Part shown: positions 1 to 6,162 of the stretch, piece by piece
How the letters are laid out: every line of letters begins with the position of its first letter
Position numbering within the stretch: position 1 is the first letter of the stretch
Assembly: GCA_955652795.1 (NCBI GenBank)
Contig: CATPBQ010000173.1
Location: forward strand, 1 to 8,021
Reading direction: 5' to 3'
Source of the DNA: an uncultured Steroidobacteraceae bacterium
GTDB taxonomy: Bacteria; Pseudomonadota; Gammaproteobacteria; Steroidobacterales; Steroidobacteraceae
DNA length: 8,021 bases
Notes under the pieces: model-generated
What the model was told of the DNA's origin: nothing
The model's input: only the letters and a program-made list of their open reading frames with translations
The model's database searches: none
Program-made: the position numbers and the translations under genes

Positions 1-304
1 ACTTCGGGTCATTCATCATTACCTCGACGCCGCTCTCGGTGTCGTAGAGGTAGTTTCCGCAGATACCGTGAACCGCGGGTGGCACGCCCGTGACAATCGA
101 GAGGTTGTTCGGGTTGGTGAAGCTCGGCATGGCGCAGTCGGCGACCACCGCGGCGCCCTGCGCCAGGACCCGCTTCATCCACGGCATGTGACCGCCGGCC
201 ACTGCCTGGGTGATGTAGTCCGGCTCGCAGCCATCCACGCACACCACCACGGAAGGGCGCTCGGGCAACCGATAGGTCCGTCCGTTTACTTCGATGCGAC
301 GCAT
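1..304 (-). CDS. phnA: Phosphonoacetate hydrolase, N-terminal part (cut by window edge)
   Basis: This zinc-dependent enzyme of the alkaline phosphatase superfamily hydrolyses phosphonoacetate to acetate and phosphate, the last step of the PhnW-PhnY-PhnA route for 2-aminoethylphosphonate. Only the first 101 residues are present; the gene runs off the left edge. I translated it directly from ATG at 304-302. Visible landmarks are a first metal ligand in VVVCVDGCEPDYI (Asp24) and the nucleophile segment AMPSFTNPNNLSIVTG with Thr63. These correspond, with a constant offset of five, to Asp29 and Thr68 as I remember them for the Sinorhizobium meliloti enzyme. Further family-like sequence is GVPPAVHGICGNYLYD. 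The start lies 27 nt after the phnW stop, so the two are surely co-transcribed. The remaining zinc ligands lie outside the window. This is not the unrelated E. coli gene also called phnA (yjdM). Identification is firm; intactness cannot be judged. Confidence 0.9.
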   Translation of the reverse strand, partial: MRRIEVNGRTYRLPERPSVVVCVDGCEPDYITQAVAGGHMPWMKRVLAQGAAVVADCAMPSFTNPNNLSIVTGVPPAVHGICGNYLYDTESGVEVMMNDPK

Positions 305-331
305 GTCATTATCACCATCTCAAGACTCGGT

Positions 332-1435
332 TCAGGCCGCGGCGCGCATCTCCGCCAGCACTTTGCCGATTGCTTCGACTGCGCCGGCCATGCCGCGCTC
401 GCCAAGCTGGCCCATGCACCCGACACGGAACGTTTCCAGCGTCGTGAGCTTGCCAGGATACAGGACGTAGCCGCGCGCCTTGACGGCGTCGTAGAAGCTC
501 TTGAACGTGTAACGCGGACTGTCCGGCGCGTAGAACGTTACGATGATCGGCGCCTGAATCGTCACGGGCAGGAAACTCTTGAGGCCCAGTTTCGCCATGC
601 CGTCAATCAGCGTGCGGCAGTTATGCGCGTAGCGGGCGCCGCGGGCGGCAAGGCCGCCCTCTTCGAGATACTGCGCGATCGCCGAATCGAACGCCGCCAC
701 CACATGGGTCGGCGGCGTGAAGCGCCATTGCGTGGTTTTCTGCATGTAGACCCACTGGTCGTACAAGTCCATCGACAGCGAGTGGCAGTTGCCCTCACTG
801 CGTTCGAGCGCGCCGCGGCGCACGATGACGAAGCCCATCCCGGGTGGTCCCTCGAGGCATTTCCCCGAGGCGGCCACGACCGCATCGAATGGCGTGGTGC
901 GCGCGTCAATTTCGAGCGCGCCGAACGAACTCATCGCATCCACGATCAAGCCCTTGCCATGGCGGGCGACGACCTGCGCAATGTCGTGCAGCGGGTTGAG
1001 GATGCCGGTGCTGGTTTCACAGTGCACCAGCGCCACCTGCGTGATCGACGGATCAGAGGTGAGCGCGCGCTCGACGTCAGCGGCGGCAACCTGCGTGTCC
1101 TCCGGGTAATCGATGGTCGTCAGCTTGCGGCCGAGCACCCGGCATATTCTCGCGATGCGCTGGCAGTAAGCACCGTTTTGCGGCACCAGCACGTGTCCCG
1201 TACGGGGTACCAGCGTGCCGATCGCGGCCTCGACCGAGAACGTGCCACTGCCCTGCATCGGTACGCACTCGTGCGTGCCGGTGCTGTACGCGATTTGCAG
1301 GAGACGTTCGCAGACACGCCCGGTGATTTTATTGAAATCGACATCCCAGGAGCCCCAGTCGCGCAGCATGCTTTGCTTGGTGCGCAGCGAGATCGTCAAG
1401 GGTCCGGGGGTCAGCAGATACGGTTCGGTAGTCAT
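332..1435 (-). CDS. phnW: 2-aminoethylphosphonate:pyruvate aminotransferase
   Basis: This PLP enzyme of fold type I (class V aminotransferase group) moves the amino group of 2-aminoethylphosphonate to pyruvate, giving phosphonoacetaldehyde and L-alanine. The 367-residue product matches the usual length of about 365. The N-terminus has LLTPGPLT; QGSGTFSVEA (61-70) binds the cofactor phosphate; IVDAMSSFG has Asp166 under the pyridine nitrogen; ASGKCLEGPPG carries the Schiff-base Lys192 (Lys194 in the Salmonella enzyme); DLYDQW and WRFTPPTH follow; FRVGCMG has Arg337, expected to bind substrate carboxylate or phosphonate. I chose ATG at 1435 because translation then begins MTTEPYLLTPGP, the family N-terminus. 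A GTG at 1447 would add four residues and has no better ribosome site. The gene follows ackA after 139 nt, the largest gap in the operon, and is 27 nt before phnA. Family and reaction are secure; activity on other aminoethyl acids is untested. Confidence 0.93.
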   Translation of the reverse strand: MTTEPYLLTPGPLTISLRTKQSMLRDWGSWDVDFNKITGRVCERLLQIAYSTGTHECVPMQGSGTFSVEAAIGTLVPRTGHVLVPQNGAYCQRIARICRVLGRKLTTIDYPEDTQVAAADVERALTSDPSITQVALVHCETSTGILNPLHDIAQVVARHGKGLIVDAMSSFGALEIDARTTPFDAVVAASGKCLEGPPGMGFVIVRRGALERSEGNCHSLSMDLYDQWVYMQKTTQWRFTPPTHVVAAFDSAIAQYLEEGGLAARGARYAHNCRTLIDGMAKLGLKSFLPVTIQAPIIVTFYAPDSPRYTFKSFYDAVKARGYVLYPGKLTTLETFRVGCMGQLGERGMAGAVEAIGKVLAEMRAAA

Positions 1436-1510
1436 CGGATTGCCCACTCAGAGTGAACAGGGGGATCTTCCAGCAACTGCCGGCATTTGTAGAGCTCGAG
1501 GGCGATTGCG

Positions 1511-1537
1511 GCCGTTGATTGACGGCGAAGGCCGCCG
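1511..1537 (-). other. Two overlapping, mutually exclusive small hairpins in the ackA-phnW gap
   Basis: The 139-nt gap between ackA and phnW (1436-1574) holds no convincing gene. Read as minus-strand RNA it contains a 5-bp stem CGGCG/CGCCG with loop GCCTT (1537-1523), then a 5-bp stem GCCGT/ACGGC with loop CAATCA (1526-1511). They share the middle arm, so only one can form at a time. No T-run follows, so neither is a classical terminator, and such short GC stems arise by chance in GC-rich DNA. A processing site or mild attenuator between the two halves of the operon is possible but unproven. Confidence 0.25.
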
Positions 1538-1574
1538 GGAATCTGCCGTGTGCGCGAGGGGCGCGGCCGTGCCG

Positions 1575-2789
1575 TCAAGGGGATCGCCCCAGGAGTGACG
1601 CTGCCTCGTCCGCGAGGACGCTGGCCTCGTCGACGCGAATCACTTCGATCGCAGCCCGGCTGCTCGATGCGGCAATGCTCGCCTCGATGCCGACACACGC
1701 GAGGTTCGCTTCCGGGTTGATGTCGATGTCGGCCCACTCCAAGCCGCGCAGAATCCGGCGACGAATCTCCGGGCAATGCTCGCCAATGCCGCCACCGAAA
1801 ACGATCAGATCGACCCCGTCGAGTTCGCTCATATACGCCGCCACATAGTGCCGGGCACGTCGACAGAATATCTCGATCGCCAACGCGGCGCTCGCGTCGC
1901 CACCTTGCGCGAGCGCCAGCAGCTCGCGCATGTCGGCGGTGCGGCCGGAGAGGCCGAGGAGACCACTATCGGCATTGAGCTCGCGGCGCATTTGCGCCGC
2001 GGACATGCCGTTGCGTTCCATGACGTAGAGAAGCGCGCCGGGATCGACGTCCCCGGAGCGCGTACCCATGACAAGACCTTCGAGTGGCGTGAATCCCATG
2101 CTGGTCGCGATCGCGCGCTCATCGAGCGTCGCGGTGACTGAACAGCCGCGCCCGAGCTGCAGGCTGATGACCCGGCTGGTGGGCCGGCCGGCCGGCACCC
2201 GCTCACGCCCCGCGCGGCAGAGGTAACGGTGCGCAGTGCCGTGAAAACCGTAGCGGCGTACGCCAAGGGCCTCATGCCAGTGCTTCGGTACTGCATACCG
2301 ATAGGCAGCGGCGGGAAGCTGGGCGTAGTACGCGGTGTCGAACACGCCGATTACGGGGCAGCCGGTGCCGAGCCGCGCTCGTACGGCCGCAACCACCGCC
2401 AAGGCGGGCGGATTGTGCAGCGGAGCCAGTGCGCCCAGCTCAGCAAGTGCCGCGAGCTGCGAGTCACCGAGCCGTGCTGTCGCCCGGAAGGTCTCACCGC
2501 CATGCACAATGCGGTGCACGGTCGCATCGAGTCCCGCGAGCAGGTCGCGACCGTGTGCCGTTACGTTCGACAGCCACGCGAGCACGAAGTCAGCGGCCTC
2601 GGCGAGTGTTCGCATCGGCGCTGGCGTGGGCGGCGCCGGCTCAGCTGTCTGCAGCACGAGATTCCCCGACCCGTCGGCCATGTCCACGAAAGCGCCCGCC
2701 TTGAGACGGCGTGCAGGTCCTTCGCCAGGCACTTCCATCAGATCGAACTTGAGCGATGAACTGCCGGCGTTGAAAACGAGCAGTTGCAT
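1575..2789 (-). CDS. ackA: Acetate kinase family protein with an altered phosphate-binding motif
   Basis: Acetate kinase (ASKHA fold) interconverts acetyl phosphate plus ADP and acetate plus ATP. Downstream of Xsc it would harvest ATP from the acetyl phosphate made there. The start at 2789 gives MQLLVFNAGSSSLKF, the family N-terminus with Asn7, and 404 residues, the normal size; the frame stays open to 3062 but that upstream part overlaps the permease gene. Conserved active-site positions include Arg93 (VHRIVHGGETF), His125 (APLHNPP), Asp151 (FDTAYY), His183 (RYGFHGTAH), Arg244 (GTRSGDVDPG) and Glu337 (GGGIGEHCPE). The usual HLGNG motif instead reads QLGRG (211-215), with His to Gln and Asn to Arg, and GFHGTSH reads GFHGTAH. 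It could therefore be a divergent acyl kinase with different substrate or kinetics. It starts 55 nt after the permease stop, and I see no strong ribosome site. Confidence 0.87.
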   Translation of the reverse strand: MQLLVFNAGSSSLKFDLMEVPGEGPARRLKAGAFVDMADGSGNLVLQTAEPAPPTPAPMRTLAEAADFVLAWLSNVTAHGRDLLAGLDATVHRIVHGGETFRATARLGDSQLAALAELGALAPLHNPPALAVVAAVRARLGTGCPVIGVFDTAYYAQLPAAAYRYAVPKHWHEALGVRRYGFHGTAHRYLCRAGRERVPAGRPTSRVISLQLGRGCSVTATLDERAIATSMGFTPLEGLVMGTRSGDVDPGALLYVMERNGMSAAQMRRELNADSGLLGLSGRTADMRELLALAQGGDASAALAIEIFCRRARHYVAAYMSELDGVDLIVFGGGIGEHCPEIRRRILRGLEWADIDINPEANLACVGIEASIAASSSRAAIEVIRVDEASVLADEAASLLGRSP

Positions 2790-2844
2790 CAGCGTGGCCC
2801 GCGGCGCCCGAGCTTCGGGCAGCGCAGGGGACTGCCGGAGCCGC

Positions 2845-4224
2845 TCATCGCGCAACTTGCGCTTGCCTGCGCACGAGGCGGCGAAGGGCGTAGGCGCTGA
2901 GCAGCACGAGCACGCTAACGAGGCCGAACAGCAGGGAAGCGCGCTGCTCGGGGATGACGGACATCGCTGCCACAATCGCGAGCATCGCGACGATGACGAG
3001 GCGCGTGAGCCACGGGTATCCCCACATGCGCATCCGCAGCCGCTCGGGCGTCTCGTTCTCAAGACGCCGGCGCAGTCTGAGCTCGGCCACGGCGATCAGG
3101 ACGTAGACGAAGATCGCGACGGTACCGTAGGAATTGACGAGGAACGCAAAGATCCTGTCGGGCGACAGGTAACTCATCGCGACGGTTACATAGCCGAATG
3201 CCGTACTGCTGAGGATTGCGGCAACCGGCACGCCGCGTGCATCGAGCCTGGAGACTATCGCGGGTGCGTCGCCACGCCGGGCGAGCGCCATCAGCATTCG
3301 CGAAGAAGCGAACAGGCCGGAGTTCAACGCTGACAGCACCGCCGTCAGTATGACGATACTCATCACGGTGGCTGCCGCGGGAATCTTGAGCACCTCCATG
3401 ACGCTGACGTATGGCCGCGCCATACGCATCGTGTCGTTCCAGGGCACGATGGCGACCACGAGAAAGATTGAACCGATATAAAACACCAGCACGCGCCAGA
3501 TCACCGACTGCGTCGTCTCGGCGACCGCCTTCTCGGGTTCCGCGGACTCTGCGGCAGCGATCGTGACGATCTCAGCGCCGAAATAGAATCCGGTCGCCGC
3601 GACCGCTCCCGTGAGTACCGGTACGATGCCATTTGGCATGAAACCGCCGTGCGCCGTAAGGTGCGACACTCCTCCCAGCGCTCCCGGCCAGGCACCGAGG
3701 GCGAAGAGTGCGCCGGCGCAAAGAAATGCAACGATTGCAGCGACCTTGATCGAGGCGAACCAGAACTCCGCTTCACCATAGGAGCGCACCGACAGCAGAT
3801 TCACGATGGTGAACACAGTCATGAGTGCGAGTGTGAACTGCCAGGGCGCGATCATCGGCCACCAGGTGCCAAGGATCTTTGCCCCCGCGACCGCTTCAAG
3901 GGCAACCACGATCACCCAGAAGTACCAGTACATCCAGCCGGTCAGAAAACCCGCTAACTCTCCGAGCGCCAGGCGGTTGTACTCGTAGAATCCGCCGACC
4001 GCGGGGTATGCGATCGCCATTTCGCCCAGCATGCGCATCACCAGCACAACCAGCGTACCGGTCAGGGCGAACGAGATTACGGCGGCCGGCCCCGCCGAGC
4101 CGATGACCACCCCGCTGCCGACGAACAGGCCCGCGCCGATCACTCCACCGAGCGCGATCATCTGCATGTGCCGCCGCCGCAGCGAGCGCCGCAGCCCGCT
4201 GGACGCGGCGCTGGGCTCGGTCAT
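2845..4224 (-). CDS. GabP-type amino acid permease (APC superfamily)
   Basis: This inner-membrane, proton-coupled amino acid importer of the APC superfamily (AAT/GabP type) has 459 residues and about 12 hydrophobic helices. The approximate helices are 20-45, 47-65, 93-115, 127-147, 157-178, 200-222, 243-262, 283-305, 333-352, 357-380, 405-425 and 430-447. Helix 1 carries GGVIGAGLFVGSG, the unwound substrate-binding helix typical of the family, and IAAAESAEPEKA (222-233) matches the loop conserved in GabP-like carriers. The C-terminus is basic. I chose ATG at 4224 (MTEPSAASSG), just before the basic pre-helix segment; the open frame reaches 4332 but that would overlap the end of xsc. The gene lies 37 nt after xsc. 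Known relatives carry GABA, beta-alanine and other amino acids. Taurine or 2-aminoethylphosphonate is an inference from operon context, since both resemble beta-alanine in size and charge. Confidence 0.85.
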   Translation of the reverse strand: MTEPSAASSGLRRSLRRRHMQMIALGGVIGAGLFVGSGVVIGSAGPAAVISFALTGTLVVLVMRMLGEMAIAYPAVGGFYEYNRLALGELAGFLTGWMYWYFWVIVVALEAVAGAKILGTWWPMIAPWQFTLALMTVFTIVNLLSVRSYGEAEFWFASIKVAAIVAFLCAGALFALGAWPGALGGVSHLTAHGGFMPNGIVPVLTGAVAATGFYFGAEIVTIAAAESAEPEKAVAETTQSVIWRVLVFYIGSIFLVVAIVPWNDTMRMARPYVSVMEVLKIPAAATVMSIVILTAVLSALNSGLFASSRMLMALARRGDAPAIVSRLDARGVPVAAILSSTAFGYVTVAMSYLSPDRIFAFLVNSYGTVAIFVYVLIAVAELRLRRRLENETPERLRMRMWGYPWLTRLVIVAMLAIVAAMSVIPEQRASLLFGLVSVLVLLSAYALRRLVRRQAQVAR

Positions 4225-4261
4225 CGGCGGGAGCTCGCGCGGGGAGTGCACGCCGGCCGCG

Positions 4262-6016
4262 TCACATGAATTTCTGGTATTTCTCGAGGTGCCGTACCGG
4301 CTTAGACAGGGCGTCACGGCGGAATGGATCACCGAGTTCCTGCGTCACCATAATCTCCAGCACGGTGGTCTTGCCGGCACTCTGCGCCGCGGCGGCGGCG
4401 CGCAGGGCAGGCGCGACGTCGGTCAGTCGCTCGACGGTCACGCCATCGCAGCCGAAAGCGCGCGCCACGGCGGCCCAGCTGGGGTTCTCGAGATTGACCC
4501 CCTGGTAGCGCCTCGAATAGAAGTCGACGTGGTTCTTCTTTTCCGCGCCCCACTGTTCATTGTTGAAGACGATCACCGTCACCCCGATCTTCTCGCGGGC
4601 GCACGTGAGCAGTTCGTTGAAGCTGATGCCCCACGCGCCGTCGCCAACGTAGGCGAACGCCGCACGCTCGGGTGCCGCGAGCTTCGCGCCACAGATGACC
4701 GGAAATGCATAGCCGCAGTTGCCAAAACTCATGGCGGCAAACATCGACCGCGGTCTGTCGAAACGCAGATAGGAGTTGGCGACCGAGCAGATATTGCCGA
4801 TGTCCGTTGACACCATGGCGTCGGGCGGCATGGCCTGCTCGAGTGCCCGCAGCATCTGGCGCGGATGCATGCGCTTGGTGTTGGCCGATACCTCGAGCGA
4901 GTACGGATCGCGCTCGTGGGTCCATCCCGTGAGCTCCGCTTCCCAGGCGCTCTTTTCGGCAGCAATGCGTGACAGCCGCTCGGCGCGACTCGCCGAGCCT
5001 GCCAGCCGCCGAGCTTTGAGGTGTGCTATCAAGGCACCGGCCGCGGCGCGTGCATCGCCATGTATTCCCACTGAGATCGGCTTGACGAGCCCCAGCATCC
5101 GCGGGTCGCTGTCAATCTGGATGATCTGCGCCTTATTCGGCCAATAGTCGAGCCCGTGTTGCGGCAGCGTTCCAAAGGGTCCCAGGCGAGTGCCAAGCGC
5201 GAGCACGACGTCCGCCTGGGCAATGAGCTTCATGGCGGCCTTCGAGCCCTGATAACCGAGTGGGCCGACGGCCAGGGCGTGGGACGCCGGGAACGAATCG
5301 TTGTGCAGGTAGCTGTTGCACACGGCCGCTCCGAGTGTGTCCGCAAGGTCGATCGTCTCGGCCGTGGCGCCTGCCGTGATGACTCCGCCACCGGCGACGA
5401 TCACCGGGAAGCTCGCGCCTGCCAGCAGGTCGGCTGCGGCATCGAGTGCCGCCGAGTCACCCGGCCCGTGGTTGATGCGCATCGGCTTGGCGATGCTCGC
5501 CTCGATCTCGCCGTAGAAGAAGTCGCGCGGAATATTGAGCTGGGTGGGTCCCATCTCGAGCATGGCGCGGTCAAAACAGCGCGCGGCGATCTCGGCCATG
5601 CGGCGCGGATTGTTGACGTGCCCCTGGTACTTGGTGATCTTCGAAAAAATCGGCAGTTGCTCGGTTTCCTGGAAGCCGCCCAGCCCCATCGTCATGGAGC
5701 CCGTCTCCGGTGTGATGAACACAACGGGCGAATGAGCCCAGTAAGCGGCCGCGACTCCGGTAACGAAATTCGTGACTCCCGGTCCGTTTTGCGCAATGCA
5801 CACACCGTGGCGGCCCGACGCGCGCGCGTAACCGTCGGCCATATGAATCGCGCCCTGCTCGTGAGCTACCGGCACAAACCGAATGCCAGCCGCCGGGAAG
5901 ATATCGAGCGCGTCCATGAAAGCTGAACCGACGATCCCAAATACGTGCGTCACACCATTCGCGGCGAGCGTTTCAACGAGCGCCTCAGAGGGCCCCATCT
6001 TCTGCGGCTGGGTCAC
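4262..6016 (-). CDS. xsc: Sulfoacetaldehyde acetyltransferase family, thiamine-diphosphate enzyme
   Basis: Xsc cleaves sulfoacetaldehyde with phosphate into acetyl phosphate and sulfite using thiamine diphosphate and Mg2+. The 584 residues show the three-domain thiamine-enzyme layout: an N-terminal pyrimidine-binding domain with catalytic Glu53 (VAHEQGA), a central domain from about 190 to 335, and a C-terminal pyrophosphate domain with GDGAW (458-462) and Asn485-Asn486. Xsc hallmarks include IAQNGPGVTNFVT, GLGGFQETEQ, NIPRDFF, GPLGYQGSKA, QWGAEKKN and the C-terminal LGDPFRRDALSKPVR. Compared with canonical taurine-pathway Xsc as I remember it, the HEGSGGMMADGYTR region reads HEQGAIHMADGYAR, NYQWGAEK reads NEQWGAEK, and the tail ends LEKYQKFM. 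It may belong to a separate Xsc subgroup or have a shifted substrate. The start is GTG at 6016, supported by GGAG seven bases upstream; ATG at 5998 lacks a site. It is first in the operon. Family assignment is strong; the exact aldehyde substrate is open. Confidence 0.87.
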   Translation of the reverse strand: MTQPQKMGPSEALVETLAANGVTHVFGIVGSAFMDALDIFPAAGIRFVPVAHEQGAIHMADGYARASGRHGVCIAQNGPGVTNFVTGVAAAYWAHSPVVFITPETGSMTMGLGGFQETEQLPIFSKITKYQGHVNNPRRMAEIAARCFDRAMLEMGPTQLNIPRDFFYGEIEASIAKPMRINHGPGDSAALDAAADLLAGASFPVIVAGGGVITAGATAETIDLADTLGAAVCNSYLHNDSFPASHALAVGPLGYQGSKAAMKLIAQADVVLALGTRLGPFGTLPQHGLDYWPNKAQIIQIDSDPRMLGLVKPISVGIHGDARAAAGALIAHLKARRLAGSASRAERLSRIAAEKSAWEAELTGWTHERDPYSLEVSANTKRMHPRQMLRALEQAMPPDAMVSTDIGNICSVANSYLRFDRPRSMFAAMSFGNCGYAFPVICGAKLAAPERAAFAYVGDGAWGISFNELLTCAREKIGVTVIVFNNEQWGAEKKNHVDFYSRRYQGVNLENPSWAAVARAFGCDGVTVERLTDVAPALRAAAAAQSAGKTTVLEIMVTQELGDPFRRDALSKPVRHLEKYQKFM

Positions 6017-6023
6017 AGGCTTG

Positions 6024-6027
6024 CTCC
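6024..6027 (-). promoter_or_regulatory. Ribosome binding site of xsc supporting the GTG start
   Basis: On the minus strand GGAG sits seven bases before the GTG at 6016. This spacing is good, and the ATG six codons further in (5998) has no comparable site, so the GTG is the preferred start of xsc. Confidence 0.7.
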
Positions 6028-6030
6028 AGT

Positions 6031-6069
6031 CTTAAAGTTTCTTCGTACGAGATGGTTTGTCTCTTTAAG
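6031..6069. repeat. Inverted repeat CTTAAAG / CTTTAAG around palindrome TCGTACGA in the xsc leader
   Basis: Perfect 7-bp arms lie at 6031-6037 and 6063-6069, separated by 25 bp, with arm centres 32 bp apart, about three helical turns. Inside lies TCGTACGA (6043-6050), a perfect 8-bp palindrome that is slightly off the centre of symmetry. If transcription starts near 6069 the whole element lies in the untranslated leader of xsc, between promoter and ribosome site. It could be a regulator site or an RNA hairpin; the long loop and AT-rich arms make a DNA site more likely. No experiment supports either use. Confidence 0.45.
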
Positions 6070-6070
6070 G

Positions 6071-6110
6071 CATGCATATTACAATACTCGTTCACTTGAG
6101 CAACATGCAT
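6071..6110. repeat. Paired CATGCAT repeats, candidate operator
   Basis: Identical heptamers CATGCAT occur at 6071-6077 and 6104-6110, 33 bp apart start to start, close to three helical turns. The core ATGCAT is itself palindromic, so each could bind one symmetric protein unit. Sequence to the right of each is also partly alike (about 11 of 16 bases match). They bracket the candidate leftward promoter: the first touches its -10 and the second abuts its -35. The arrangement suits a regulator that bridges or occludes polymerase. Binding by the neighbouring IclR-type protein is an inference. Confidence 0.45.
6076..6103 (-). promoter_or_regulatory. Candidate sigma70-type promoter for the xsc operon
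   Basis: On the minus strand TTGCTC (6103-6098) is followed after 16 bp by TAATAT (6081-6076). The hexamers match the sigma70 consensus at three and four of six positions. Transcription would begin near 6069 and leave a leader of roughly 50 nt before the GTG of xsc. The weak -35 fits a promoter that needs an activator or is kept under control by the flanking CATGCAT repeats. The assignment is by eye only. Confidence 0.35.
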
Positions 6111-6162
6111 TTCTGTATAACGCCTCTTATGTCCCGTTTACCGGAATGGAGCCCTTAGCGAC

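Larger units (their letters stand above)
6017..6162. promoter_or_regulatory. Divergent xsc / iclR-family promoter and operator region
   Basis: This 146-bp gap between two divergent start codons is clearly more AT-rich than the flanking genes and must drive both units. It contains a candidate leftward promoter, a TATAAC hexamer at 6116-6121 suitable as a rightward -10 for the regulator gene, two CATGCAT repeats, an inverted repeat CTTAAAG/CTTTAAG and an eight-base palindrome TCGTACGA (6043-6050). No good rightward -35 is seen: TTCACT at 6091 is 19 bases from TATAAC. I see no Pho-box pair. IclR-type proteins commonly bind the gap between themselves and a divergent catabolic operon, so the regulator at 6163 is the likely ligand of these repeats. 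Confidence 0.75.

Noticed and set aside
68..1456. Long plus-strand open frame of 462 codons
   Set aside because: It lies antisense to phnW and phnA, which have clear family motifs. Its translation is rich in Arg, His and Ala with no recognisable domain, as expected for a shadow frame in GC-rich DNA.
1480..1500. Possible internal promoter for phnW around TACAAA on the minus strand
   Set aside because: No acceptable -35 hexamer lies 16-18 bp upstream; the sequence there is GC-rich and unlike the consensus.
2790..3062. N-terminal extension of 91 codons before the acetate kinase start
   Set aside because: The extension is low-complexity Ser/Arg/Cys-rich sequence read out of frame from the permease gene. 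The family N-terminus begins exactly at the ATG at 2789.
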